In this document: positions 1 through 52,157 of the stretch, piece after piece | Layout of the letters: every line of letters begins with the position of its first letter | Position numbering within the stretch: position 1 is the first letter of the stretch | From: Anoplopoma fimbria | Taxonomy: Eukaryota; Chordata; Actinopteri; Perciformes; Anoplopomatidae | Reading direction: 5' to 3' | Assembly (NCBI RefSeq): GCF_027596085.1 | Contig: NC_072450.1 | Coordinates: 32,679,629 to 32,743,628, forward strand | Length of the DNA stretch: 64,000 nucleotides | Program-made: the position numbers and the translations under genes | The notes under the pieces: model-generated | What the model was told of the DNA's origin: nothing | Databases searched by the model: none | What the model saw: the letters and a program-made list of their open reading frames with translations, nothing else

Positions 1-811
1 ATACAGTGAATGTTAACTTTAACATAAAGTCCTTCATCCCCCAAATCCCCACGTTTCCTCTCTGTTCACTGTAGATGTGGATGCATTTAATGTGCATTCC
101 TCCTTGTTATATGCGCTTATCTGCCACATTATTGGCTTTATAACATCATCAATTGTTTTTTTTGTTTCTATTTTATAAATATTTAAAAGATTGCAGTTAA
201 ACGCATTCACCTTGAATGCACAGTGTTAAAATAATCATTATTTATGGGTCTGGGTATTAGTGGAGGTTTTTTTTTCAGTAGCTACAGATGGCAGGCACAT
301 GATGGCCCATGCATATTGTAATATTTCCTCTGACATAAATCTCCTCATTGCCCATTTGTTATTAACGTTGAAAAAGGTATTCTTTGTATTTAGTGAGAAA
401 GTCTCACCTAAGTCTCACCTAGTCTTTCTAAAGTTTGCATGAAACATTTTTGTATCATGCAACAGATTGTCAACTGAGTATGCTATTATGAAGAGGTGAT
501 GCTGATCCAGATTCAATGTAAATTCAAAATAATAAAAGCATCTTAGTTCATTATATTACATCCAGTCTAATCTGCCTATTTGACCTTCCTTTCTCCTGCA
601 TACAGTGTTCTAAACACAAATGATGCAATGAGCCTAGGCAAAATAATTCCCCTTGGTAGTTTTATTCAAAGCATTATAGTAACAATCAATGCAGAAACAT
701 CATTTTTTACAATATCAGTTATCGAGTTACTTAGATTTGTGTCATGCTTTACTTTTCACCAAAATAACTTCAACCACTGATTACTCTGCTACCACAAAAA
801 AGTTGAAATCG

Positions 812-870
<59 letters not shown>

Positions 871-885
871 TGTGTGTGCTGACAG
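1..885. other. Intron upstream of the first mucin exon in the window
   Basis: I see no exon-like cysteine-rich frame here. The stretch is AT-rich and ends in a TG microsatellite that runs up to the splice acceptor. Upstream D1/D2 exons must lie outside the window. Confidence 0.6.
813..878 (+). repeat. (TG)n microsatellite at a splice acceptor
   Basis: About 27 TG units, TTTG, then five more TG units, ending seven bases before the exon at 886. It stands where a polypyrimidine tract would be. Confidence 0.95.
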
Positions 886-41248
<40,363 letters not shown>

Positions 41249-41573
41249 TCATACTGCTTTAAACCGGACTGAAACCTTACAAACACATTGCAAGACTTAA
41301 CCTTGGATCTTCCTACCATGGTCAGGTTCCATTATTTATAGCTCAACATGTGCTCTTTTTCTTCACTTAAGGATTCATAGATAATCATTAATAAAATAAT
41401 ATTTCTGCAATATGAACACTGGTATTGACACTTTTTGATCCCTGGGAATGATTCATTCAAAACACTTTTAAATTGCAAGACAAAAGACAATACATAAACA
41501 GAACAACAAGAAGAAGACAAGGACAGTGAATACAGGTTAACAACATTTAGTCAGTGGAGGAGCGAACAGGGGG

Positions 41574-41619
<46 letters not shown>

Positions 41620-41865
41620 TGATAAAAAAAAGTAAATAAAAAAGCAAATAAATAAAATAGCAAATACCATAAGTTTGTGTCGCCCTTAAAGGGGTGGCTG
41701 GCCAATTGTGAGCTTGATCCCTTAAAAAACAGCTTGAAGACCTTGAGGAGGGCCCCTGTTTTTGGGTGGATTGACAGTCAGACTCATTCATTTTGATGAA
41801 CCAGCCTATATATACACTTATATATGTATATATACACACTCTGTATTCTCATACTCGTATATATA
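41249..41865. other. Mucin 3' flank
   Basis: Contains the short mucin 3' UTR, a (GT)n microsatellite at 41576-41616 and AT-rich sequence up to the Tc1 element. No gene seen. Confidence 0.6.
41390..41395 (+). promoter_or_regulatory. Candidate polyadenylation signal AATAAA for the mucin
   Basis: AATAAA lies 142 bp after the mucin stop codon, in an AT-rich stretch with no nearer canonical signal. The 3' UTR would be about 160 bp. Confidence 0.55.
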
Positions 41866-43421
41866 CAGTGGGTACGGAAAGTATTCAGAACCCTTTAAAT
41901 TTTTCACTTTTCGCATTAATGTACACTCAGCAACCCATCTTGACAGAAAAAAACAGAAATTTAGAATTTTTTTGAAATTTATTAAAAAAGATAAACTGAA
42001 ATATCACATGGTCATAAGTATTCAGACCCTTTGCTCAGTATTGAGTAGAAGCACCCTTTTGAGCTAGTACAGCCATGAGTCTTCTTGGGAATGATGCAAC
42101 AAGTTTCTCACACCTGGATTTGGGGATCCTCTGCCATTCTTCCTTGCAGATCCTCTCCAGTTCTGTCAGGTTGGATGGTGAACGTTGGTGGACAGCCATT
42201 TTCAGGTCTCTCCAGAGATGCTCAATTGGGTTTAGGTCAGGGCTCTGGCTGGGCCAGTCAAGAATGGTCACAGACTTGTTCCGAAGCCACTCCTTTGTTA
42301 TTTTAGCTGTGTGCCTTCGGCCCAGTCTGAGGTCCTGAGCACTCTGGAGGAGGTTTTCTTCCAGGATATCTCTGTACTTGGCCGCATTCATCTTTCCTTC
42401 AATTGCAACCAGTCGTCCTGTCCCTGCAGCTGAAAAACACCCCCATAGCATGATGCTGCCACCACCATGTTTCACTGTTGGGATTGTATTGGGCAGGTGA
42501 TGAGCAGTGCCTGGTTTTCTCCACACATACCGCTTAGAATTAACGCCAAAAAGTTAAATCTTGGTCTCATCAGACCAGAGAATCTTATTTCTCATAGTTT
42601 GGGAGTCCTCCATGTGTTTTTTGGCCAACTCTATGCGGGCTTTCATATGTCTTGCACTGAGGAGAGGCTTCCGTCGGGCCACTCTGCCATAAAGCCCCGA
42701 CTGGTGGAGGGCTGCAGTGATAGTTGACTTTGTGGAACTTTCTCCCATCTCCCTACTGCATCTCTGGAGCTCAGCCACAGTGATCTTTGGGTTCTTCTTT
42801 ACCTCTCTCACCAAGGCTCTTCTCCCACGATTGCTCAGTTTGGCTGGACAGCCAGGTCTAGGAAGAGTTCTGGTCATCCCATACTTCTTCCATTTAAGGA
42901 TTATGGAGGCCACTGTGCTCTTAGGAACCTTGAGTGCTGCAGAAATTCTTTTGTAACCTTGGCCAGATCTGTGCCTTGCCACAATTCTGTCTCTGAGCTC
43001 CTTGGGCAGTTCCTTCGACCTCATGATTCTCATTTGTTCTGACATGCACTGTGAGCTGTAAGGTCTTATATAGACAGGTGTGTGCCTTTCCTAATCAAGT
43101 CCAATCAGTTTAATTAAACACAGCTGGACTCCAATGAAGGAGTAGAACCATCTCAAGGAGGATCAGAAGAAATGGACAGCATGTGAGTTAAATATGAGTG
43201 TCACAGCAAAGGGTCTGAATACTTATGGCCATGTGATATTTCAGTTTTTCTTTTTTAATAAATTTGCAAAGATTTCTACATTTCTGTTTTTTTCTGTCAA
43301 GATGGGTTGCTGAGTGTACATTAATGCGAAAAAAAATGAACTTTTTCGATTTTAGCAAATGGCTGCAATGAAACAAAGAGTGAAAAATTTAAAGGGGTCT
43401 GAATACTTTCCGTACCCACTG
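41866..43421 (-). mobile_element. Tc1-like DNA transposon, inactivated
   Basis: Ends CAGTGGGTACGGAAAGTATT at 41866 and its inverted copy ending at 43421, each flanked by TA (41864-41865, 43422-43423). The inverted repeats extend inward about 170-220 bp (for example TATCACATGGTCATAAGTAT against its complement near 43220). Length 1,556 bp is usual for fish Tc1 elements. The transposase is on the - strand and broken. Confidence 0.93.
42035..43045 (-). pseudogene. Tc1 transposase pseudogene
   Basis: One - strand frame is split by a TAA at 42554-42556. The N-terminal part (from 43045) has the paired-like DNA-binding region (LPKELRDRIVARHRSGQGY, KVPKSTVASII) and ends WSDETKI with the first catalytic Asp. 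The C-terminal part (to 42035) has the third catalytic region [15 protein letters not shown]. Between them the segment with the second catalytic Asp is deleted: RLGRR runs straight into HTAK. It therefore cannot encode an active DDE enzyme, and the nonsense codon alone would truncate it. Confidence 0.9.
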
Positions 43422-43747
43422 TATATATATATATGAATAAAATAATGAGTATGAGAATACTCATTATTGTGTGGGAAGGTTTACAAAAAAAGATATGTTT
43501 ATGACAAGATAAACTGATGGTACATTGATTGACTTGAGTTAATATCACTACTGGGGAAGATGTGAATTTATGTTAACATATATTAACAGTTTTGAGACAG
43601 CTGTATCAATGAGGTTCATTTAGGGTTAGTTTGGGGTTCATTTGAGGTACATTTGAGGTTCATTTGAAAAAAACGTCCAATCACATAAATAATATTATCA
43701 ACAGAGAGAAAAGACTCTGCCGAACGAGTTGATGTAATTTTATGTTG

Positions 43748-43816
<69 letters not shown>

Positions 43817-44469
43817 TGTGTGGTAGAAGCCAGTCACAACAGATATGAATTAAAGCGGCGAGCAGCACACTATCAACCCACAGTGCATTAAATTCCATAA
43901 ATCACCTGAAACAATCTTAGATGTCAGCCATTTTGTATAGTTCAACTTCAAAAATACTAATCTATGAGCCTGAACTATAAACGTAGGTAGCTAGCTAGCT
44001 AAATACTCAGTTAATGAGAGTCAACAGCAACTCACCTAAAACGAGAAGTCAAAGAGGTCAAAAGAAGGTGAAGAACAGTATTTAAACAAAAGCCATAAAA
44101 CAACGAGCAAATCACACTTCTCCTATCAGAAGAGTCCAATCGGATTTGTCGTGCTGTCTGTTTCCCCCCAGCAACGGCAGATTCATTGGGTAAAAGGTTC
44201 ATCCAATCAGAGTAAACTTCAATTTTGAATAAAAACTACTGCTTTCGATGATGGGGCGAAATACACACACACACGCGCTCATGCACACAAACACACACAC
44301 ACAGAATCAACGCGCGTGCGCACACACACACACACACACACACACTCTCTCTTTGTCAATCAAATTACCAAGTTCATGAAGGCCACCTTTCTCACGGAGT
44401 AAAATCCCAATAAACAATCTTATATGTCAGCCATTTTTTCCTGCACAACCAAAGCTATCACCATGCTAG
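43422..44469. other. Intergenic stretch with microsatellites
   Basis: Between the Tc1 and gypsy elements. Contains (GT)n at 43751-43822, CA-rich runs at 44262-44346, and two diverged copies of an ACAATCTTA.ATGTCAGCCATTTT motif (43911, 44415). Part (43620-43745) recurs at 52285-52365 beyond the gypsy element. No gene. Confidence 0.6.
43751..43822 (+). repeat. (GT)n microsatellite
   Basis: About 30 GT units with one TTTG interruption near the end. Confidence 0.95.
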
Positions 44470-45557
44470 TGTGGCAAGGTGGTAAGCGAAAGGAAAATAA
44501 ACTAAAAGATCTAACTAAGAAATAAGAAAAAGGAACCAACAACGCCACCCTGGGAATTTCACCTCAGGGAATTGATGTAAAGTGCAAAGCACACAGGTAA
44601 GTCCACTCGTTTAGAAGGCATGAGACGTAGTTTAAATGTCATAGAAAAATACAATTTATTCAATAACTTCTTTCCTCTTCAATGCAAAATCTTCACCATG
44701 CAACCAAAAGAAAACAAACAATCCACACAAAATAGTTGAGATAAACGCAAAACTAAATAAGTAATCAAATCAAAAGAAAACAAACAATACACACAAAATA
44801 GTTGAGATAAACGCAGAACTAAATAAGTAATCAAACCAAAAGAAAACAAACATTCAAATAATTAAAACACACATTAACACTCATGCACACACGGATGGGG
44901 GGAAACCCCGGTTAAAAGACACACTGGATGAGCACCCTTGGTAGAACTACCCGGGGGGGGGGGGTGCGCCGCAGCGACAGGCGGCAGTAGGCACGAGGTG
45001 CCAGCCGGAGCAAAGCACGTGAAGTAAACAACGCGGCGTGCAGCAGCAGTGAAGCGGAGTAGCGTGGGAAGACAATATCAGCCTGGCAAAGCAGCAGCGA
45101 AGCGGAGCCTAGCGTGGGAAGACAATATCAGCCTGGCAAAGCAGCAGCGACCCCAATGAGCTGATTGCAGTTGGTCCTGTTTACGAAAACATGATGTTAG
45201 TGTGGCTACATAAAACAGAAATGCTACAGTTGTTTGCTATGCTAACACATACCTGTTTACGACCAAACACGGGCACACACACACACACACTCGCGTTCAC
45301 ACAGGAGGAGGGAGGGAGAGAGGGCTCCGGCCGTCATCAGCGTTTACACCATAGCTCGCACGAAAACCCTGAAGCAGCAACAAATAGTCGCCCTATCGGA
45401 CCAGACTACCTTTTGGCCCGGAAGTGACGCGCAAGTGACAGGAGCGCAAAAAGAAAGAGGCAGGTGGAGGATGGCTGCTTTTATACCGCCCACATCATGA
45501 CGGCCACTAGTGGTACTTAACCGTGACTAACATGGATAGCACCTCTATCCTGCTACA
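44470..45557 (-). repeat. 3' LTR of the Ty3/gypsy element
   Basis: 1,088 bp, begins TGTGGCAAGG on the + strand and ends CCTGCTACA. It differs from the other LTR by about two substitutions and two indels (a G-run region near 44950 and a 2-bp change near 45112). Confidence 0.93.
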
Positions 45558-45605
45558 TTCTACCCCACCTTCTTGGATCGTCGTCCCGACGATCAACACA
45601 ACAAG

Positions 45606-46986
45606 CTAACTCCAGGGTCTAAACAAGGCAGACACTGAGTTGGACACAGAAGCAGAAGGGTTGGCCACTTGCGCCCCTCCAGCAGGCCGCGGAAGACGAT
45701 GCACATTCGGGTGCTGACCAGCCGTTTGACGTGGGGTCCGGCGTGGACCCATGTTGCTGGAATCAGGGCAAGTGACCAAAGGAGAACATGAGGATGCCCC
45801 CGGGTTTGGAATGGATGAAGGCCCTTGGGACATAATTGGTCCGGCGGATGGTATGGCAGAATTGGCCACAGAAGGTCGTTGGTCAAGGACTAACAAATCA
45901 TACTCAAATGAAGGCTCCTCTTCTGGAGATGGTTCGTCCCTGGGTGACGAGTTGTGGGAAGAGGCAGGACGAGGTGAGTCCACCCCTACGACCGCCTTCA
46001 GCATAGTGCGGTGGACCTGTCTGCCCTTTGTCTCATCGTCTACTGGCGCAATAGTATACACTGAGCCACCCTCTCTAGGCATCCTCAACACTCGATACTT
46101 CATCGAGCTCCACCGATCTCGGGTCTTCTGGGGCCCCCTGGCCCTGAAGTCGCGCAAGTACACCAACTGCCCTTCCTGCAAAGGCAAATCTATTACATGC
46201 TGATCATGGACTCGCCTTCGCCGAGCGGCAGCATGTTTCAAGCGCTCCCTTGCGCCTTCAAAGGCCACCTCCAAGCGGGCTTGATGCTCTTGCACCCACT
46301 CATGGATGGACCCCCCGACCGGGCTCTCAACCCTACCCAACAAGAAATCGAGTGGTAGCCTTGGTTCCTGCCCGAACATCAAGGCAAAGGGAGATTCTCC
46401 CGTTGATTGGTGGGGAGTCGTGTTGTAACAATAAAGGACGTGAGGAAGACACATATGCCAATCCCTTTTACGAGACACTGGCAGAGTACGCAGCAGGTTG
46501 TGGAGTGTCCGGTTGAACCGCTCGCATTGACCATTTCCTTCGGGGTGGTACGGGGTGGTACGTGATTTTACGATACCATACAAGTTACACAATTGTTGAA
46601 TGAGCGAGCTTTCGGAAGTTACGGCCCTGGTCAGAATGCAAACGAGCGGGGACACCAAACTTATAAAACCACTCTGACACCAAAACCCTTGCTACGGTGG
46701 TTGCGCGCTGGTCCCGAGTAGGGATAGCCATGGTGTACTTACTAAAAACATCAGTAAGGACCAAAACGCTCTCTAGACCATTCTGGGCCGGCTCTAGAGT
46801 AGTGTAGTCGATGGCAAGGATTTCGTTGGGGCGGGAAGCCAAGAGATGTCCCATGACTCCGTGCACCCTTGGGTGAACATCCTTGGCCACTTGACACCTC
46901 TCACATTGCTGACACCAACGGGCTACATCGGAGGACATAGCAGGCCAGTAGCATCGAGACCGGAGAAGCGCCAGTGTTCGCTCCAC
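45606..46986 (-). pseudogene. Gypsy integrase, frameshifted
   Basis: HHCC remnant (CQQCERCQ) then the catalytic core: first Asp in LAIDYTTLE, second in LHSDQGRNF, Glu in YHPEGNGQCERFNRT. An extra C after AACTTC (about 46610) shifts the frame between the second Asp and the Glu. Another shift near 46980 separates it from RNase H. The C-terminal part (45606-46000) is a basic, Ser/Pro-rich tail. The complete DDE triad is present across frames. Confidence 0.88.
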
Positions 46987-48170
46987 CCCTGGTGACCATG
47001 CTCTTGGTGCACTTGGGTCAGGACCTCGTCTCTCAGTACATTGGGTAACAACAGCTGGTACATGGCTTCAGCACCATCAGGTCGGAACACTTTTCGGTAC
47101 AGGACATCATCCCTCTCAAGCAGGCGATCCCACTGCCGCAGCAACACTAGCGTAGCTTGGGAGAGCTGTGCCCGCTCCTCACTACTAGGACGCTGCTTCC
47201 TCCTCCAAAACACCAACAGTTCCTGTATCACAGGGTCAGTCTGTTGAGCGAGACGAAGTTCAGGCGGAGTAAGCTGTGGCATGGCTGTGATGGTAGCTTG
47301 GGTGGCCTCTGCCTTTCCCAAACCCAACGCTTGCTGCAAAGCCTTCGGTATGGTTGTCCCTGGAAGCATCGCCTCTACATCCTGGGGACCAGATGGGTGC
47401 TGACGAGAGAGAGCATCGGCATTGGTGTTGCTCTTCCCTGATCGATACTTGATCTCGAAATCGAAAGAGGCTAGCTGGGCTGCCCACCTCTGCTCAGTAG
47501 CAGCCAGCTTAGCAGAAGACAAATGACTGAGGGGGTTGTTATCAGTATACACAACACATCTATTTCCCAACAAGTACTCTCTGAACTTCTCTGTCATGGC
47601 CCACTTAAGGGCCAAGAACTCGAGTTTCATAGAGCTATAGTTCGCCATGTTCCTCTCTGTAGGTCGCAGGCCCCTGCTAGCATAGGCTATCGGCCTCACC
47701 TTGCCCGCCTGAGTCTGAGAGAGGACTGCGCCCAAGCCACCATAGCTTGCATCGACCTCCAGAATGAATGGAAGGGTGAAGTCTGCATAAGCCAACACGG
47801 GCGCAGTGGTGAGCTTCGCTTTCAGTGTTTCAAAGTTCTTGTTACACTCTTCAGTCCAACACCTGGAAAACCGCTGGTCAGGCTTCTTGGTGCCACCACA
47901 CTCAGCCACAGCCCTATGCAGAGGAGCTGCCAGTTTAGCGAATCCCTCCACAAACCGCCGGTAATAACTGGCGAAACCAAGGAAAGAACGAAGCTCCGAG
48001 GCAGTAGCGGGAAACGGCCAATTAGCAACCACTTCAATCTTGGCCGGATCTGTGGAGACACCATCAGCTGATATCACATGGCCCAAGTAGTGCACCTCTT
48101 TGCGAAAGAACGAGCACTTGCTGAGCTTGGCTTTAAATATCCCCTCGCATTGAAGCCGCTCCAGCACCAC
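46923..48170 (-). pseudogene. Gypsy RNase H with RT C-terminus
   Basis: Starts in the RT thumb (LGHVISADGVSTDPAKIE, SFLGFASYYRRF) and continues into the gypsy RNase H: Asp in LEVDASYGGLGAVLS, YSSMKLEFLALKWA, YTDNNPLSHL and NADALSR. It runs on into the integrase zinc region (VHQEHGHQG). It is in the same frame as the RT piece, separated only by a TAG. Confidence 0.88.
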
Positions 48171-48176
48171 TTTGAG

Positions 48177-48704
48177 CTATCGCTCCAGATGCTGTTCAAT
48201 AGTGGAGGAGAACACAACAATATCATCAAGATATAACAATAAAGACTGACACTGCTGGTCACCAAAGATGCGTTGCATCAACCTTTGGAAAGTGCTGGGC
48301 GCATTACAGAGCCCAAAAGGCATTCTGTTCCACTCAAATAAACCGAAAGGTGTACAAAACGCGGTCTTTGGCCGGTCGGTCTCAGTGACTGGCACCTGGT
48401 GATAGCCACTGGTCAAGTCCAGGGTTGAAAACCAGCAAGCACCGGACAATGCGTCCAAAGACTCTTCTATGCGTGGTAGAGGGAAGGCGTCTCTGCGGGT
48501 CTTACGATTAAGCTGCCGGTAATCAACGCACATGCGTAGTTTGCCACTCTTTTTCCGTACCAACACAATCGGGGACGCGTAGGGGCTGCTACTCTCCCGA
48601 ATTACTTGAGATGAGAGCAGTTGATTGATGTGTTCCTTCACCACCTCATACTCTGAGGGTGGAATGCGCCTATAACGCTGCGCCACTGGAGTATCATCAA
48701 TCAA
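48177..48704 (-). pseudogene. Gypsy reverse transcriptase, amber stop
   Basis: Palm and fingers motifs are present: VLVRKKSGKLRMCVDYRQLN, FSTLDLTSGYHQV, MPFGLCNAPSTFQ and the catalytic LLYLDDIVVFS. The frame ends at TAG (48177-48179), probably a former CAG codon. It opens in a different frame from the protease ORF, with the shift near 48770. Confidence 0.9.
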
Positions 48705-49744
48705 AGGAATGTCGTGGGAGATGAGGTTAGTACAACCCAGATCGGTGTCACTGGTGGAGAATACTGAGCGTAATGTCCAAGTAGTGACCTCACCTGACCC
48801 TGTTCACCAACCGACAATGGCGACACATCCACATCGTCCACCTGTTGCTGCACACTGGGTGAAGCTGTCTGGGAAGACACAGTGGCCACATTTGATGGCA
48901 CCTCGGTGACTCCTGCAGGAAGGCTGACCACGTTCACGAAGTCCAGTGTGCCAACAACAGTGCGGGGGTACAACATAACATCGTTGCAGCCAACATTAAT
49001 AACAGGTATATAGGCTGTACCCCTTATAACGCAAACTAAAGAAGGGGAGGCCAGCAACCCCGCAGGCAAACCAGCATCCAAAGGCTCAAAAAGTACCGTA
49101 GAACCTGAGTACTGCTCAGAACATGTGGCGGCCACCATTCTCATAACACCACCCGGAATCTGCCAGCTCCTCTTACCCCTGACCTTCACCGCCCCTGGAG
49201 TGTCTGAGGGAGATAGGCCACTTGCATGATGACACTGTTGCAGTGCCTGCACAACTGGCTTGGGGGCTTCAGAGATACAGACCTGGGAGAACAACGCTAC
49301 ACCATGTTGGCCAAAAAGGTCCTGGTAGCACTTACGAATCACGTTCATCCCCAGGATACCAGGCACTCGAGAAGGCATGCCACCAGGCGGGTCCCTAACC
49401 ACCAAAACACCGCATTGCGGCATCAATTTGCCACAAAGTTTCACGTCAAGTTCCAAATATCCGAGGTAAGGAATAGTCAGACCGTTGGCAGCTCTGAGCT
49501 CCAACCAATGACAAGAACGGAGGCGCTCCTGGCCCCAAGGTTCAAGATGTTGGCGAAAGAAGCTCTCAGAAATGGTAGACACCATGGAGCCGGTGTCCAC
49601 CAGACAAGGGACCTTCATGCCGCCCATATCGACATCCAACTGGGGGCAAGACGAAATCAATCCAGACGCATCCAGGTTATGTGAAACAGCTTGAGAGCCA
49701 GTGGCGGCCCCACCCGAACTGTGGCTCTGCAGTTCGATGGGCAC
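48701..49744 (-). pseudogene. Gypsy aspartic protease region
   Basis: Retropepsin-type motif LVDTGSMVSTISESF near residue 50, preceded by the beta strand region DVDMGGMKVPC. The ORF has no canonical ATG; it is open from just after the gag stop in a different frame, so pol may depend on frameshifting or re-initiation. The last residues are out of frame relative to RT. Confidence 0.82.
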
Positions 49745-49787
49745 TAGTTTTCCGACATGGAATGAGGGCGAGATTGTCGATCAGCAT

Positions 49788-50801
49788 TCAAGGGGGTCGT
49801 GAGGGAAACTGTGAACGAGAGGGAACGCGCTCGCCATTACACTCATTTGCATAGTGTCCCGGCTGGTTACAACGCCTGCATATTAAAGGCCCAGGCCGTG
49901 GTGGACGACGGTACTGGTTGGAGTTTTGTAGCTGAGCAATGCTTCCCACAAGCTGATCAAGCTGCTCTTGTTGACGCTTCAACATCTCCCTCATCTCGCT
50001 CATCTCAGACACCGCGGTAGGTGGGGCAATAGCCTGGGGGGCGCCATGAACACCATACTGGACACCATACACTAAGGGGACCGAGTGGCTGCGACCTCTC
50101 ACACCACCAGGCAAACCCTCACGCTCCCATCGAATCGCCTCGGCCCTCACCTCAAGCAAGGTGCTATCAGGTTGGCGACGCACCAACTGCTTCAACTCGC
50201 GTCGCAAGGAACTATTCAAGATGTGCTCGACAAACTGATCTCTCAGAAGGGCCCCGGCGTGTGGCATGTCAGCGGGGGCGCACCGCTTCACTTTCCCCAT
50301 GAGGCTCATCAACGCGAGGGAGAACTCCTGAAGCGTTTCTCCTTCTTGTTGACCTCTGGAAAAGAAAGCTTGCTGCACTGCAACATACGACTCTGAGCAC
50401 CCATACAGCTCGTCTAAAATGGCAAGTATTCTAGCGGGGTCCTCTCTCTCAGAGGCAGAGCGATACTTTATCTCCTCCTTGGCCTCTCCCTCTAGGTGGT
50501 CGAACAAAAAAAACGCCTGGTCAGACCGGGACAGATGTCGAGCCCTCACACTCGCCTGCACCTCCTCCACCCACTCACTCAATCCTACGCCTGTCCTTCC
50601 CCTAAAGATGGTACACTTCCTATCTCTAGGCACAAAAATTAGTCTCTCTGCTACAGAGGGAACAGAAGTAGGAGAGGCAGCAGGTACTGCTGAAGAGGTA
50701 GACGGTAGAGCACTTGAGCCAGCCTGTCCCTGTCGCAACCGCTCATTATCTGCTTTTAACTGTGCAATCAGCTCTCTAAGTTCCAGAGTTTCCTCCTCCA
50801 T
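49788..50801 (-). CDS. gag: Gypsy Gag
   Basis: 337 aa. N-terminal coiled coil (LELRELIAQLKADNERL), capsid-like middle, a second Gln/Leu-rich helix (MLKRQQEQLDQLVGS), then one CCHC zinc knuckle CRRCNQPGHYANEC near the C-terminus. It starts at an ATG 280 bp inside the LTR and is uninterrupted. It packages element RNA in cytoplasmic particles (family role). Confidence 0.87.
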   Translation of the reverse strand: MEEETLELRELIAQLKADNERLRQGQAGSSALPSTSSAVPAASPTSVPSVAERLIFVPRDRKCTIFRGRTGVGLSEWVEEVQASVRARHLSRSDQAFFLFDHLEGEAKEEIKYRSASEREDPARILAILDELYGCSESYVAVQQAFFSRGQQEGETLQEFSLALMSLMGKVKRCAPADMPHAGALLRDQFVEHILNSSLRRELKQLVRRQPDSTLLEVRAEAIRWEREGLPGGVRGRSHSVPLVYGVQYGVHGAPQAIAPPTAVSEMSEMREMLKRQQEQLDQLVGSIAQLQNSNQYRRPPRPGPLICRRCNQPGHYANECNGERVPSRSQFPSRPP

Positions 50802-51081
50802 GATTACTACAAACTCACTACACTACTAGTAGCTACGATGATGCAAAAGCACCACGAAAGTCAAACCTATAGTGAGGGAGAACTCCCTCACGAAGATCCA
50901 CGAGGGGCCACTGCTGCTTTGTCTCTGATCGCCCCAATCTGCACGCACAAAAACAAAATTTAGATCGCACCAAATACAGCGAGCAACACAAAAAAAAAAA
51001 AAGAAAATCAAACAAATATGTATACAAAGGAACACACGTCTCAGCCGTTCGAAAAAGAGTGATCCTGTCAACAACGCCAAA

Positions 51082-52153
51082 TGTGGCAAGGTGGTAAGCG
51101 AAAGGAAAATAAACTAAAAGATCTAACTAAGAAATAAGAAAAAGGAATCAACAACGCCACCCTGGGAATTTCACCTCAGGGAATTGATGTAAAGTGCAAA
51201 GCACACAGGTAAGTCCACTCGTTTAGAAGGCATGAGACGTAGTTTAAATGTCATAGAAAAATACAATTTATTCAATAACTTCTTTCCTCTTCAATGCAAA
51301 ATCTTCACCATGCAACCAAAAGAAAACAAACAATCCACACAAAATAGTTGAGATAAACGCAAAACTAAATAAGTAATCAAATCAAAAGAAAACAAACAAT
51401 ACACACAAAATAGTTGAGATAAACGCAGAACTAAATAAGTAATCAAACCAAAAGAAAACAAACATTCAAATAATTAAAACACACATTAACACTCATGCAC
51501 ACACGGATGGGGGGAAACCCCGGTTAAAAGACACACTGGATGAGCACCCTTGGTAGGGGGGGTGCGCCGCAGCGACAGGCGGCAGTAGGCACGAGGTGCC
51601 AGCCGGAGCAAAGCACGTGAAGTAAACAACGCGGCGTGCAGCAGCAGTGAAGCGGAGTAGCGTGGGAAGACAATATCAGCCTGGCAAAGCAGCAGCGAAG
51701 CGGAGTAGCGTGGGAAGACAATATCAGCCTGGCAAAGCAGCAGCGACCCCAATGAGCTGATTGCAGTTGGTCCTGTTTACGAAAACATGATGTTAGTGTG
51801 GCTACATAAAACAGAAATGCTACAGTTGTTTGCTATGCTAACACATACCTGTTTACGACCAAACACGGGCACACACACACACACACTCGCGCTCACACAG
51901 GAGGAGGGAGGGAGAGAGGGCTCCGGCCGTCATCAGCGTTTACACCATAGCTCGCACGAAAACCCTGAAGCAGCAACAAATAGTCGCCCTATCGGACCAG
52001 ACTACCTTTTGGCCCGGAAGTGACGCGCAAGTGACAGGAGCGCAAAAAGAAAGAGGCAGGTGGAGGATGGCTGCTTTTATACCGCCCACATCATGACGGC
52101 CACTAGTGGTACTTAACCGTGACTAACATGGATAGCACCTCTATCCTGCTACA
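51082..52153 (-). repeat. 5' LTR of the Ty3/gypsy element
   Basis: 1,072 bp, TG...CA ends. The adjacent primer-binding position (51064-51081, read on the - strand as TGGCGTTGTTGACAGGAT) starts with TGG as expected; I could not match a tRNA by eye. Confidence 0.93.
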
Positions 52154-52157
52154 CTAG

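Larger units (their letters stand above)
44470..52153 (-). mobile_element. Full-length Ty3/gypsy LTR retrotransposon
   Basis: 7.7 kb, two nearly identical LTRs with TG...CA ends and a 4-bp CTAG target duplication (44466-44469, 52154-52157). On the - strand the order is LTR, gag, protease, RT, RNase H, integrase, LTR, the standard Ty3/gypsy order with integrase last. A purine-rich tract lies just inside the downstream LTR (45558-45575, read as AGAAGGTGGGGTAGAA). The coding part carries one nonsense codon and several single-base shifts, so this copy is not autonomous as assembled. Confidence 0.93.

Noticed and set aside
45191..45427. 78-aa ORF repeated almost exactly at 51787-52023
   Set aside because: Both copies lie in the two LTRs of the gypsy element; the duplication is the LTR pair, not a gene family.
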